Shown in pieces: positions 25,890 to 35,395 of a DNA stretch of 64,000 nucleotides. Numbering within the stretch: the first letter of the stretch is position 1; each line of letters starts with the position of its first letter. This DNA is from JAVBSX01 sp031549565 (GTDB lineage Bacteria > Planctomycetota > Planctomycetia > Pirellulales > Thermoguttaceae): contig JAVBPO010000065.1 in the NCBI GenBank assembly GCA_031549565.1, forward strand, positions 1-64,000, in the 5' to 3' direction. Made by a program: the position numbers and the translations under genes. The notes beneath the pieces were generated by a model. It ran no database searches, was not told the origin of the DNA, and was given only the letters and a program-made list of their open reading frames with translations.

Positions 25890-28800
25890 TGCAACCGTTT
25901 TTAGAATTCCTGATTCGTTCCACGCTCCTGCTGCTCATAGGTGGGACCATTGTGGGCTCGCTGCTTTATGTGTCCGGCTGCCGCTTGCCGAAGTGGAACC
26001 GGTTCGCGTGGGGATTCGTTTTGCTGCTCGGAATCGCATGCGTTCGCTTGCCGGTGGAACTGCCGCTGTTGACACCAGAGCCCAATGGAGCGTGGGCGCC
26101 CCGCCCGCACCCCGACGAAACGTGGACGCCCCCCCCGCAAAATGGAGTGTGGGCGACTCGCCCGCACGAATTCGAGAGCACTCCGAAAACCGAGCCGGCG
26201 TCGGTTTCGATTCCCGTCGCTTCTCAACCGATCGTCGTTGAAGAACCACAAACTCCACAACGAACATGGTCGGAGTTTTTCACGGCGTACGCGATTGAGC
26301 TCCTCTTTGCCGTTTGGGCGACGGGTGCGGCTTTGTTTTTCGCGGCGCAACTGTTTTACTGGTTCCGGGCGGTCCGACAGGCGAACGACACTTCGATTTC
26401 AGACGCGATATTTTTGAGGGAATGGAACCGCCTGCTCGCCGATTACGGAATCGATTCTCGCCGAATCGAGCTGCGAATCGTGGAGCATCATGGGCCGGGC
26501 CTTTTGCGACTGTTCACGAAGTACGTCGTGGTCGTGCCCGAGGAGCTTTGGGAAGAAGCTCCGGATCATGTGCGACTTGGAATCTTGAAACATGAACTTT
26601 CGCATTACCGGCACGGCGATCTATTCAAGTCGTTCGTTTTGCGGACGATTACGCTTTTGCATTGGTTCAATCCGGTCGCGCATCACGCCGTGCGAAAATT
26701 CGACGAAGCGGCCGAATGGCGTTGCGACGCCGAAGCGTTTGGAGCCAATGAAGACGCGACCAGCGATTTCGCCGAAACGATGCTTCTTTTCCGCGACACC
26801 ACGCCGGTCGTCGCCGTGTATCGGACCGCGTTTTGCGGCAACAACATCAAGCTCCGCGCGGAGCGACTGAACGAATTCACCCAAGGACAAGGAGATTCTC
26901 TGATGAAAAAAATCGCGATTTTGACCATTTGTACGCTCCTGCTGTTGTTTGGCGCCGTACAAATCAAGTTGACCACAAGGAGTGTTGACGCCTCTCCCGC
27001 ACGCGAAGCGGCGGAAAGTCTGGAAAATGAAGATATACGTGCAGGCGAGGCGCCCGCACTCCAGGACAAGACGCCCGCACACCAGGACGGATCCTCGAAA
27101 ACCATCCCGCCGGAAATGAAAGTCGTCGTCAAAAACGAAGCCGGCGAGCCGGTCAAGGACGTTGGGCTTGAATTGAGCATCAGTTGGCCGGACGATGTAT
27201 TTCATTCCGAAAAGACAACGGACGAAAATGGTACCGCGATTCTCGATCTGTCCGAATTTGCGGATAAAAATCTGAATTATGTCGCACTTTGGGTCATTCC
27301 CAAGGAAAAATACATCGGCCAATTTTTCGTTCGGAATCGAGTGGACGGGCAAGTCTCCGGTGTACCTCCCGAGCAAATTTTCATCGTAAAGCCCGGCGCT
27401 GTGTTCGGCGGAACGGTCGTCAATGAACAAGGTCAACCGATCCCTGATGCCGGCATTAACAAGTACTATCAAGTCGATACCGGATTCGTGCCGAGAAAAA
27501 CAAACGCCGAGGGAAAATGGTCGGTGGACACCGCCAAGCCCGATTGTCCCGAATACAAGTTTCAAATATCACACCCGGATTATCTCGACCTTGATGTCAA
27601 CTACAAACAGGGAACGCCGGAACTGGAGCGGCTGCGAAAGGGAACCGAACGGTTTGTGATGAAAAAGGGATACAATATCTCCGGCAAAGTCGTCGATTCC
27701 GACGGCAAGCCGATCGCTGACGCCAAAGTCGAACTCGGACACCAAAATCGCGGCTTTTATCAGCAGGGAAAAGAGTATTACCAGGAAACGAAAACCGATT
27801 CCGAAGGAAAGTACGTCTTTCCTTCTTCGCCGGGGGGGAGTAAAAACCTGATCGTCTCCGCTCCGGGCAAAGCTCCGCAGATTCGGCAACTGGAAATCAA
27901 AGGGAATCTCGAAGTTCCGGAATTCCAACTCAAACCGGGCAACACGATCCAATTCAAAGTCGTCGATGCGGAAGGAAAACCGATTGAAGGGGCGTACGTT
28001 TCCCCCTATTCCTGGCAAGGTTCGGAAGAGTACATACAGTACTGGAAACTCGGTCTGAAAACCGATGCAAACGGGTTCTGCCAATGGACCGAAGCGCCGG
28101 AAGGAAACATCGGGTATTTTATCGGAAAACGGGGAATGATTCGCGAGAAAGACGTTTACGATTTAGCACCACGAAAAGAACCGTACACGATCACGCTTTA
28201 TCCCGAGCCGATCTTTTCCGGGACGGTCGTCGATAAGGACACGAAAAAACCGATCCCGAATTTTAACGTGACACCAGGCGCAAAGTTCGACGAAACATAC
28301 ACTCGCATGGTCTGGCAAAAGTCGTGGTCCAAGCCGGGTGAAAACGGGCGGTACACCTGCCCCGTCGAGTCGCACGCGTACGCTCTGGGACTCCGGGTCG
28401 AAGCGGACGGATATCTGCCCGCCGAAACGGAAGCGTTCGTCGGCGTTCACGGCGTAAAGACCGTCGATTTCGAATTGACGCCTGCGGAACCGATCCATGG
28501 TCTCGTGTTGTTGCCAGACGGTAAGCCGGCGGACGGCGCCGAGGTCCGGCTGATCGATTCCTCCAACGGTCGAGAAGACATTATCGACAACGATCTCAAA
28601 ACCCGGATGGGGCCGGAATATCAGAGGGATTACCTGCGAACGCAATCGGATGGGAAATTTTCGTTTCGCCCGAGAAAAGAAGGATACGTGATCGTTTGTA
28701 CTCACGAAAAAGGCTGTGCTCTCGTATTTCGCGACGATTTGAACGACGGTACGATCACGCTCAAGCCGTGGGCTCGGGTCGAATTGACGCTCATGAAAGG

Positions 28801-29632
28801 GAAACAGCCGCGTATCGGCCAGCCGGTTTCCCTGTTCGGCGGCGGGTATTCCTGTGGTGCCTGGGACCCGGAAAAACCGATGCCGCTCTTTCAAATGCCG
28901 TATGTGAGCGATGCCAACGGAAAAGTCGTTGCCGAAAAAGTGTTTCCCGATATTCCGTACTGGATCGAAATGAATGATCGGAAATTCGGTCGTTCTTCGG
29001 TCGATCATTATGCTCCCCAACTTACATTGGGTCAAACGCAAATTTTGCCGGAATCGGGAAAGACGAGCATCGTTCAAATCGGCGGCGTCGGGTGTCCGGT
29101 GATCGGAAAAGTTTCGCTTCCCGATTCTTTCCGCGACAAAATCCAATGGGATTACGCCAAGATTTCTCTCAGCAGCGTCGATCCGACGAAACCGAAACCG
29201 GACTACGCGAACTTGCCGATTCCGAAAGAGATTGATCGAAACGATCGCACCGCGGTTTTGCGTTGGTTCTACAAATGGGAATCGGAAACCGACGAAGGAA
29301 AATCGTTCAAGAAACTCGAAGCGGACTACAACATGAGTTGCGACGAAGAAACGGGAACCTGTCCGATCGTCCCGCAGGTAAGAATCGAAGCGAGAATCAA
29401 CGCCGACGGTACGTTTCGCGTCGAAGACGTGACGCCGGGCACGTACAAAGTTTCGTTCGAGAGTTTCCAGCCGAAGCCGGGCAACGAAATCAAATCGGAC
29501 GACCGTTTTTACAGTGACACCCGGGACACGTTTGAAAACACGTGGACCGAACCGGTGATCACCGTTCCGTCGATTCCCGGCAAACAAAGCGACAAACCAT
29601 TCGACACCGGAACGATCAGAATTGAGCTTTAG
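25889..29632 (+). CDS. BlaR1-like M56 membrane metallopeptidase with carboxypeptidase-regulatory-like array (second)
   Basis: 1247 residues. Membrane helices near residues 11-29, 39-57, 131-157 and about 245-262; zinc motif HELSH at 235-239 and distal EWRCDAEAFG at 276; a further helix at about 341-359, then about 890 extracytoplasmic residues of repeated CarboxypepD_reg-like beta-sandwiches ('VVDSDGKPIADAKV', 'KTDANGFCQW'). The cytoplasmic/linker loop at residues 66-93 (NGAWAPRPH...NGVWATRPH) is encoded by dispersed palindromic repeats; a further repeat lies near residues 384-400. Runs of eight C (26129-26136) and seven G (about 27830) occur in frame. Architecture and gene order match the pair at 291-4549, but sequence identity is low. 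The ligand is unknown. Confidence 0.87.
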   Translation: MQPFLEFLIRSTLLLLIGGTIVGSLLYVSGCRLPKWNRFAWGFVLLLGIACVRLPVELPLLTPEPNGAWAPRPHPDETWTPPPQNGVWATRPHEFESTPKTEPASVSIPVASQPIVVEEPQTPQRTWSEFFTAYAIELLFAVWATGAALFFAAQLFYWFRAVRQANDTSISDAIFLREWNRLLADYGIDSRRIELRIVEHHGPGLLRLFTKYVVVVPEELWEEAPDHVRLGILKHELSHYRHGDLFKSFVLRTITLLHWFNPVAHHAVRKFDEAAEWRCDAEAFGANEDATSDFAETMLLFRDTTPVVAVYRTAFCGNNIKLRAERLNEFTQGQGDSLMKKIAILTICTLLLLFGAVQIKLTTRSVDASPAREAAESLENEDIRAGEAPALQDKTPAHQDGSSKTIPPEMKVVVKNEAGEPVKDVGLELSISWPDDVFHSEKTTDENGTAILDLSEFADKNLNYVALWVIPKEKYIGQFFVRNRVDGQVSGVPPEQIFIVKPGAVFGGTVVNEQGQPIPDAGINKYYQVDTGFVPRKTNAEGKWSVDTAKPDCPEYKFQISHPDYLDLDVNYKQGTPELERLRKGTERFVMKKGYNISGKVVDSDGKPIADAKVELGHQNRGFYQQGKEYYQETKTDSEGKYVFPSSPGGSKNLIVSAPGKAPQIRQLEIKGNLEVPEFQLKPGNTIQFKVVDAEGKPIEGAYVSPYSWQGSEEYIQYWKLGLKTDANGFCQWTEAPEGNIGYFIGKRGMIREKDVYDLAPRKEPYTITLYPEPIFSGTVVDKDTKKPIPNFNVTPGAKFDETYTRMVWQKSWSKPGENGRYTCPVESHAYALGLRVEADGYLPAETEAFVGVHGVKTVDFELTPAEPIHGLVLLPDGKPADGAEVRLIDSSNGREDIIDNDLKTRMGPEYQRDYLRTQSDGKFSFRPRKEGYVIVCTHEKGCALVFRDDLNDGTITLKPWARVELTLMKGKQPRIGQPVSLFGGGYSCGAWDPEKPMPLFQMPYVSDANGKVVAEKVFPDIPYWIEMNDRKFGRSSVDHYAPQLTLGQTQILPESGKTSIVQIGGVGCPVIGKVSLPDSFRDKIQWDYAKISLSSVDPTKPKPDYANLPIPKEIDRNDRTAVLRWFYKWESETDEGKSFKKLEADYNMSCDEETGTCPIVPQVRIEARINADGTFRVEDVTPGTYKVSFESFQPKPGNEIKSDDRFYSDTRDTFENTWTEPVITVPSIPGKQSDKPFDTGTIRIEL
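26084..26167. repeat. Palindromic repeats inside the second BlaR-like coding sequence
   Basis: Three tandem degenerate units of GGAGxGTGGGCGxCxCGCCCGCAC, encoding NGAWAPRPH, DETWTPPP and NGVWATRPH. They belong to the intergenic family at 15882-15907 read in the other orientation. A fourth, more degenerate copy lies at 27039-27087 (GTGCAGGCGAGGCGCCCGCAC). Confidence 0.7.
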
Positions 29633-30005
29633 GTCGTGTTGACACTTTGGTCTTAACTTCTCAAACTGTAAAGGATAGGACATAATCTTAATCCTAAAGC
29701 CTTCCTCAAACTGTTTACAGTATGAGTTATAAAACCTTATTGCCGGACAAGGCTTACGAAGGGGATGCAATTCGTGCATTGTCGGCGTCGCAGGGGTTGA
29801 CACCCTACGCCGTTAAGTTTCGAAACCTGGGACCGCAGGCTTCGAAACTTAACGGCGTTGGTTGGCATTCTTTCCAATTTTCCGCGTCCTTGCTTCTCCA
29901 CGCGGTTTTTCTTGACTTTGCAGTCCAAATCCGCCAACACTTTCCACGGCGGAAACTGAAGCTATAATTCAGGCTTTCCTGATTCTCGCTCCGACTTCCA
30001 AGACC
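29633..30005. other. Intergenic region before metG
   Basis: 373 bases. It contains a strong inverted repeat at 29807-29859 and otherwise short frames without support. The metG start is preceded by the weak TTCCAAGACC; no clear promoter was assigned. Confidence 0.45.
29807..29859. repeat. Perfect inverted repeat ACGCCGTTAAGTTTCGAA with GGGACCGCAGGC centre
   Basis: An 18-bp arm ACGCCGTTAAGTTTCGAA is matched by TTCGAAACTTAACGGCGT around the centre ACCTGGGACCGCAGGC. The same centre string and CAAACTTAACG recur at 32132-32272, so this is one family. It could form a very stable cruciform or RNA hairpin. Confidence 0.8.
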
Positions 30006-32039
30006 ATGAAACGTCGTATTCTCGTAACCAGTGCACTTCCCTACGCGAACGGGCACATTCACATCGGGCATCTCGTCGAATATTTGCAAACCGATATCTG
30101 GGTTCGCTTCCAGAAACTGCGCGGCAACGATTGCGTTTACGTCTGCGCCGACGATACGCACGGCACGTCGATCATGATTCGGGCCAAATCCGAAAGGATT
30201 CCGGAAACCGAATTGATCGCGAAAATGCAAAAGGCGCATGTCGACGATTTCGCCGGATTTCAAATCGTTTTCGACAATTACGGCAGTACGAACTCCGAGG
30301 AAAACCGCGAAACGTGCGAAGAAATCTGGGCGGCGATCCGCAAAGCTGGTTTGGTTCTGGAAAAAGACGTCGAGCAGCTTTACGATACCGTCGCCGGGAC
30401 GTTTTTGGCCGACCGATTCGTTCGCGGAACCTGTCCGAAATGCGGAAAACCGAACCAACCGGGGGACAACTGCGTTTGCGGAGCGGCGTACACGCCGGCC
30501 GATCTGATTGATCCGATCAGCGTGCTCAGCGGAACGAAACCGGAACTGCGTCGTGCGCCGCACCTGTTCGTCGACTTGGAGCAAATGCGGACTTTTCTCG
30601 ATCAATGGACGCAAAACACCGACGTGCTTCAGCCGGAAGTCCGTAATTATTTGGCCGGACAATTTCTGCATGAACCGCTCCGTCCTTGGGATATTTCCCG
30701 ACCGGCGCCGTATTTCGGGTTCGAGATTCCCGATTCACCCGGCAATTACTGGTATGTTTGGTTCGACGCCCCGATCGGATACATCGGCTCGACCAAGCAG
30801 TGGTGCAAGAGCAACGGTCAAAAATACGAAGATTGGTGGAAGTCGGAGCAAACCGAACTGCATCATTTTCTCGGCAAGGACATCACGTACTTCCACACGC
30901 TCTTTTGGCCCGCAATGCTTAAAATCGCCGGGTTCACGCTCCCGAAGAAAGTCCATATTCACGGCTTTTTGACCGTCAACGGCGAAAAAATGTCGAAGAG
31001 CAACGGGACGTTTATTTTGGCGTCAACGTATTTGAAACACCTTGATCCGTCCTATTTACGGTACTTTTACGCAACGAAACTTTCCAGTCGGGTCGACGAT
31101 CTCGACCTGTCGTTCGACGAGTTTTCCGCGAAATGCGATTCCGATCTGGTCGGGAACGTTGTGAACCTTGCCAGTCGAACCGCGAAATTCGCGCACCAAA
31201 CCGGTTTGGCCGCAACGTATCCGAACGACGGCGGTCTGTTCGAGGAAGCCGCGAAACACGGCGAAGAAATCGCGGACGCCTACGAAAACTGCGAGTACGG
31301 TAAAGCGATGCGGCTGATCATGGAATGCGGCAATCGGGCGAACAAGTTCATCGAGGACCACGCCCCTTGGACGTTGAAAAAGGAGCAGAAACTCGACCAA
31401 CTCCGCGACGTTTGCACGATCGGAATGAACCTGTTCCGGCAGATCGTCGTCTATTTGACGCCGGTTTTGCCGAAACTCACCGAGCTGGTCGGCTCCTTGA
31501 TGAACGCCCCGATTACGAACTGGTCCGACGCCCAAAAACCGCTTTTGGGAGCGGACGTGAACGAATATCAACACCTTATGACCAGGGTTTCCCAGGAAAA
31601 AATTAAGATGATTATTGAAGAGTCGAAGGAAGAGGAAAGGAGTCAGGAGTCGGGAGTCGGGAGGCCGTGTGATTCGGACGAAACACTGAAGGCGGAACCG
31701 CTTGTGGACGAAAAAATCTCGATTGATGATTTCACGAAAGTCGATTTGCGGATCGCGAGAGTTCTCGAAGCGGAAGAGGTGCCGGAAGCCCGAAAACTGC
31801 TGCGTTTGACGCTTTCTCTCGGCGGGGAAGAACGTCGGAACGTGTTCGCGGGCATCAAATCGGCGTATGACCCGAAAGACCTGGTCGGCCGATTGGTCGT
31901 TTGCGTTGCCAATCTCCAGCCGCGTCAAATGAAGTTCGGTCTGAGCGAAGGAATGGTCGTCGCCGCCGGGCTGGGCGGAAAAGATATCTTCCTCCTGGCC
32001 CCCGACGAAGGAGCCAAACCGGGAATGCGCTTGCATTGA
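30006..32039 (+). CDS. metG: Methionyl-tRNA synthetase
   Basis: 677 residues. Class I signatures: LPYANGHIHIGHLVEYLQ (HIGH) and VNGEKMSKSNGTF (KMSKS). The zinc knuckle is CPKCGKPNQPGDNCVCGA (one Cx2C-x9-CxC set). The C-terminal 105 residues (from about 573, VDLRIARVLEAEEVPEA...) form the Trbp111-type tRNA-binding domain. A linker at residues 545-553 (SQESGVGRP) is encoded by a 7-bp-unit array, GGAGTCA-GGAGTCG-GGAGTCG-GGAGGCC (31639-31666), probably a repeat insertion tolerated because the linker is flexible. It charges initiator and elongator tRNA-Met in the cytosol. Confidence 0.97.
   Translation: MKRRILVTSALPYANGHIHIGHLVEYLQTDIWVRFQKLRGNDCVYVCADDTHGTSIMIRAKSERIPETELIAKMQKAHVDDFAGFQIVFDNYGSTNSEENRETCEEIWAAIRKAGLVLEKDVEQLYDTVAGTFLADRFVRGTCPKCGKPNQPGDNCVCGAAYTPADLIDPISVLSGTKPELRRAPHLFVDLEQMRTFLDQWTQNTDVLQPEVRNYLAGQFLHEPLRPWDISRPAPYFGFEIPDSPGNYWYVWFDAPIGYIGSTKQWCKSNGQKYEDWWKSEQTELHHFLGKDITYFHTLFWPAMLKIAGFTLPKKVHIHGFLTVNGEKMSKSNGTFILASTYLKHLDPSYLRYFYATKLSSRVDDLDLSFDEFSAKCDSDLVGNVVNLASRTAKFAHQTGLAATYPNDGGLFEEAAKHGEEIADAYENCEYGKAMRLIMECGNRANKFIEDHAPWTLKKEQKLDQLRDVCTIGMNLFRQIVVYLTPVLPKLTELVGSLMNAPITNWSDAQKPLLGADVNEYQHLMTRVSQEKIKMIIEESKEEERSQESGVGRPCDSDETLKAEPLVDEKISIDDFTKVDLRIARVLEAEEVPEARKLLRLTLSLGGEERRNVFAGIKSAYDPKDLVGRLVVCVANLQPRQMKFGLSEGMVVAAGLGGKDIFLLAPDEGAKPGMRLH
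31639..31666. repeat. 7-bp-unit array inside metG
   Basis: Four heptamers GGAGTCA, GGAGTCG, GGAGTCG, GGAGGCC in the region encoding the linker between the catalytic core and the tRNA-binding domain. Confidence 0.8.
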
Positions 32040-32352
32040 TTGATGGAGTGACCACAACGGGCCTTCGAATCAGAGCCGCGTACGCAGTAAGCGGTGGTCG
32101 ACTCTCATTGCCATGCAATGCCGTTAAGCATTTGCTGGGACCGCAGGCATCTTGCCTGCACCTGGGTCTGCGGGCTTCCAGCCCGCTGCGGGAAACAGTC
32201 GGACGCCCTGCAAACGGTGGCCGACCGCCCACTGGCAGGCTGGAAGCCTGCGGTCCCAGGTTTCAAACTTAACGACTTTCATTGCCATGAACCATTCGGT
32301 TGAGATAACGGATTACCGCTTACTTCGTGTGCGGCTCTGATTTTAAAATTCC
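32040..32352. other. Intergenic region before murJ, mostly repeat
   Basis: 313 bases; the central part (32132-32272) is a complex inverted repeat described separately. No gene is supported. Confidence 0.5.
32132..32272. repeat. Complex palindromic element, GGGACCGCAGGC / GCCTGCGGTCCC family
   Basis: GCTGGGACCGCAGGCATC near the left end pairs with AAGCCTGCGGTCCCAGG near the right end. Nested inside are GCAGGCATCTTGCCTGC and GCGGGCTTCCAGCCCGC hairpins. The right border is followed by CAAACTTAACG as at 29807-29859; a shorter relative with CATCTTGCCCGTG and GGCTGGAAGCC is at 51818-51866. Confidence 0.75.
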
Positions 32353-34011
32353 ATGCCCCTGAAACCCCGACGCAAGAAACTCCTGAAAAGCACGCTCATC
32401 ATGGGTGTGGGGACGCTCTTGAGCCGGATTCTCGGGATGTTTCGCGATGCGGCGACCGCGGCGATGCTCGGCATGTCCGCCGGGGGAATCATGGATTCGT
32501 TCGTGCTGGCGTTTCGGTTGCCGGACGTCACACGGCGCATGTTCGGCGAAGGGTCGCTTTCCGTCGCGTTTATCCCGGTCTTCGCCCGATTGTGGAACAC
32601 GGACCGCCGGAAAGCCTGGATTTTCGCGTCGGTATTACTGACGTATTTCTTCATCTTTCTCGTGACGTTGGTCCTGATCGGGGAGATTTTATGTCTGCTC
32701 GGAATCCTCTTTTTTCCCTATCCGAGTAAGGTTCACGTCGTTTCCGAATTGGCGGCGTTGATGTTGCCGTACCTAATTCTCATCTGCCTGGCCGCGATCG
32801 CCGCGGCCTCGCTCCAGACGCTCGGCGAGTTTTTCATCCCGTCGCTGATTCCGACGATTTTGAATCTCGTTTGGCTTTTCGGAATCCTCATTGTCGCTCC
32901 TTTTGTGACGAGCGATCCGCTGGGACGCTGTTTTTTGTTGACCGGCTGTATTTTCTGCGCCGGGCTGATTCAGTTGGGGATCCAGATTCCATTTCTGCGG
33001 CATCACGGTTTTCAGTTTCGTTTTCGTCGCAACGTCGTGGAAACGGAAATCGGCGAGGTCAAAGCGGCGTTTTTCCCTTCCATGGTCGGACTGATGGGGA
33101 CACAACTGAACGTCCTGCTCGCCAGCGCGATCGCTTGGGCTCTGTCCGGGCAGGCGGGGGAAGCGATCTGGTGGTTGGGAGGTGTCATCACTTATCCGCT
33201 CCGGGTCGGTTCGGCGTCGTCGATTTATTTTAGCGAACGGCTTTACGAATTTCCTCAAGGGCTCCTGGGAATCGCGATCGCGACGGCGATTTATCCGCTG
33301 TTGAGCCGACACGCGGCAAAGAAGGATTATACGGCGATCAGCGAAGATCTCAGCTTCGGCATCCGCGTCATTTTGACGTTGGCGATCCCGTCCGGAGTGG
33401 GGCTGATGTTTCTTTCGGACAACCTCGCACACCTTTTGTACCAGCGTGGGGCGTTCACGCCGGACGACGCGTTCCGCACCGCGGACATGATTTTCTGGTT
33501 CAGTTTCGGCGTGAGCGGATTTTGCTGCATTCCACTTTTGGCCCGGGCGTTTTACGCGCTCGGAGATATGCGTACCCCGTTTCGCGTCAGTCTTTTCAGT
33601 GCGCTGACCAGCACGGTTCTGGGGCTGCTTTTGATCTGGGAATTCGAAGAATCCGGTTTGGCGATCGCCGCGAGTTTGGCCGCGACGCTTCACGCCGTTT
33701 TGCTGATCATCCTTTTCGGAATCAAATTTCATTTGATCAATTACCGCTCGCTCTTCGTCGCGATCGGGCGGTCCTGCCTCGCTTCCCTGATCCTGGGGGT
33801 CGTCGTCAAAATGATTATGCAATCGATTCCCGGCGGGGATTCCGTTTCGGATATTCTCCGAATTTCCTTGTCCGCGTCCGTGGGAAGTTTCGTTTTCGGG
33901 GTCGCCTACGTGATTCTCGGCGGCCAGGATCTTTTGAAACTTTTCGCGAAAAACAAAAAACAGGCCGCCCCGATTCGACGCAAAAAGAAAACCAAACGAA
34001 ATTCCCGTTAG
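32353..34011 (+). CDS. murJ: Lipid II flippase MurJ (MviN family)
   Basis: 552 residues, about 14 membrane helices. N-terminal hallmark STLIMGVGTLLSRILGMFRDA, followed by AFRLPDVTRRMFGEGSLSVAFIPVFAR, both diagnostic for MurJ. Later RRNVVETEIGEVKAAFFPSMVG and YEFPQGLLGIAIATAIYPLLSRHA are also characteristic. It moves undecaprenyl-linked peptidoglycan precursor across the inner membrane. The C-terminus ends in a very basic KKQAAPIRRKKKTKRNSR tail on the cytoplasmic side. Upstream is a repeat rather than a co-directional partner. Confidence 0.94.
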   Translation: MPLKPRRKKLLKSTLIMGVGTLLSRILGMFRDAATAAMLGMSAGGIMDSFVLAFRLPDVTRRMFGEGSLSVAFIPVFARLWNTDRRKAWIFASVLLTYFFIFLVTLVLIGEILCLLGILFFPYPSKVHVVSELAALMLPYLILICLAAIAAASLQTLGEFFIPSLIPTILNLVWLFGILIVAPFVTSDPLGRCFLLTGCIFCAGLIQLGIQIPFLRHHGFQFRFRRNVVETEIGEVKAAFFPSMVGLMGTQLNVLLASAIAWALSGQAGEAIWWLGGVITYPLRVGSASSIYFSERLYEFPQGLLGIAIATAIYPLLSRHAAKKDYTAISEDLSFGIRVILTLAIPSGVGLMFLSDNLAHLLYQRGAFTPDDAFRTADMIFWFSFGVSGFCCIPLLARAFYALGDMRTPFRVSLFSALTSTVLGLLLIWEFEESGLAIAASLAATLHAVLLIILFGIKFHLINYRSLFVAIGRSCLASLILGVVVKMIMQSIPGGDSVSDILRISLSASVGSFVFGVAYVILGGQDLLKLFAKNKKQAAPIRRKKKTKRNSR

Positions 34012-34056
34012 CCCAAGTACGACAATAGTGACCATTCCAGCCTTTGTTTTCCTGGT

Positions 34057-34073
34057 CCGAGCCTCGGTTTTTT
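34057..34073 (+). terminator. Weak putative terminator after murJ
   Basis: A short GC hairpin CCGA-GCC-TCGG is followed directly by six T (34068-34073), 46 bases beyond the murJ stop. The stem is only 4 bp, so efficiency is doubtful. Confidence 0.35.
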
Positions 34074-34099
34074 CCACCACATTTTATTCATAATTAATT

Positions 34100-35110
34100 T
34101 CACCCCGCTTCTTTCAGTTTCTGATTCTTACAAATCCACTTATAGATTCGTTCGAATTCTTCGTGCGAATCGAAGGGAATGACAAGTTTGCCTTTGCCTT
34201 TGTCGGTTTGGGTCAGTTTGACTTTCGTTCCCAAGCGATGCCGGAATTCCTGCTCCAGTTCGAGCAAGTGTTCGTTCGGGACGACCGGTTGGCGGTTGCC
34301 GTCCTGGTCGATGATATTCCACGTGTTCGCGCCCGGTTCGCCGCGTTTTTTCGACTCGATGTATTCCTTGACGGCTCGCTCCGTTTGGCGAACGGACCAG
34401 TTTTCGTTGACGATCCGCTGCGCGAATTCGGTTTGCTCCCACTCTTCTTTCAACGTCACGAGCGTTCGGGCGTGTCCCTGGGTCAACTCCTCTTTGCGGA
34501 TCATCGTTTGAATCGTTTCCGACAAGTCGAGCAGGCGGATCAAATTCGTTACAGTCGAGCGGTCCAGCTCCAGTCGAGCCGCGAGCTCCTCGTGGGTCCC
34601 GCCGTACATTTCGAGGTACTTCGCGAACGCGGCCGCTTTTTCGAGGGCGTTGAGATCTTTGCGTTGCAGATTTTCGGTCAGCGCCAACTCGGCCATTTGG
34701 CGGTCGTCGACGTTAAGGACGTGAACCGGCACATCGCTCCAACCGGCTCGAACAGCAGCTCGAAAACGGCGTTCTCCGGCAATGATCTGGTATCGCTGTC
34801 CGTGAGGCCGAACGACGATCGGTTGTAAAAGTCCATGCGCGGATATGCTCGCCGAAAGTGCGTCCAATTCCGCCGGATCGAAATCCATGCGCGGCTGATA
34901 CGGGTTCCGGTCGATCGACATGATGTCGATTCGGTTCGGTGATTGCGATTTCAGCGAATCCTGGAGCGAATGCTCCGGGTCTTCCGAATCGAACGGAATA
35001 TAATTTTGGCCGGCGGGACTCGAGGGTTCCTCGGACATGCTCTCTTCCAATGCGGCAACTTTCCCCAAAAGGGCCTCCAACCCGCGTCCTAATCGTTTTT
35101 CCCTGGACAT
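34100..35110 (-). CDS. parB: Chromosome-partitioning protein ParB
   Basis: 336 residues. N-terminal LGRGLEALLGK is the ParA-interacting motif; the CTP-binding ParB/Sulfiredoxin domain shows NPYQPRMDFD, HGLLQPIVVRP and the box II signature IIAGERRFRAAVRAGW; this is followed by TENLQRKDLNALEKAAAFAKYL and an HTH (ELAARLELDRSTVTNLIRLLDL) that would bind parS. The C-terminus is the dimerisation domain. Ribosome site AAGGAGG 6 bases before ATG. The usual partner parA is not in the immediate neighbourhood, and I see no full parS site in the window. Confidence 0.95.
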   Translation of the reverse strand: MSREKRLGRGLEALLGKVAALEESMSEEPSSPAGQNYIPFDSEDPEHSLQDSLKSQSPNRIDIMSIDRNPYQPRMDFDPAELDALSASISAHGLLQPIVVRPHGQRYQIIAGERRFRAAVRAGWSDVPVHVLNVDDRQMAELALTENLQRKDLNALEKAAAFAKYLEMYGGTHEELAARLELDRSTVTNLIRLLDLSETIQTMIRKEELTQGHARTLVTLKEEWEQTEFAQRIVNENWSVRQTERAVKEYIESKKRGEPGANTWNIIDQDGNRQPVVPNEHLLELEQEFRHRLGTKVKLTQTDKGKGKLVIPFDSHEEFERIYKWICKNQKLKEAG

Positions 35111-35395
35111 TTGACCTCCTTGTTAATGAATTCCCGCGGGAAACCTGACTTCCTGAGCGCGGAGTATAACAAAATGCCCCCGAAGCCGAAAAGGGCAATT
35201 TGCGAGATTTTTCGGGACGGTTGTAGAAAAATTGGTTCACCGTGCAACTACGCATACGATTGGTCCATTCGGAATATCAAGTCGACCCGCGAAAACTGAA
35301 AATCTTTCCCATTTTCCTTGACTTGCCGGTTGGAATATGCTTTACTGGAAATGTGCCGCGTTTCCCCTCTGAAAATACCGTTTCATCGTTCGATC

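Noticed and set aside
26129..26136. Run of eight C in the second BlaR-like gene as a phase-variable frameshift tract
   Set aside because: It is produced by overlapping palindromic repeat units, encodes part of a Pro-rich linker, and eight bases is a borderline length; without read data there is no reason to prefer slippage.
28163..29803. 546-codon minus-strand frame opposite the second BlaR-like gene
   Set aside because: Arg/Phe-rich translation with no motif; the plus strand is a coherent multi-module protein.
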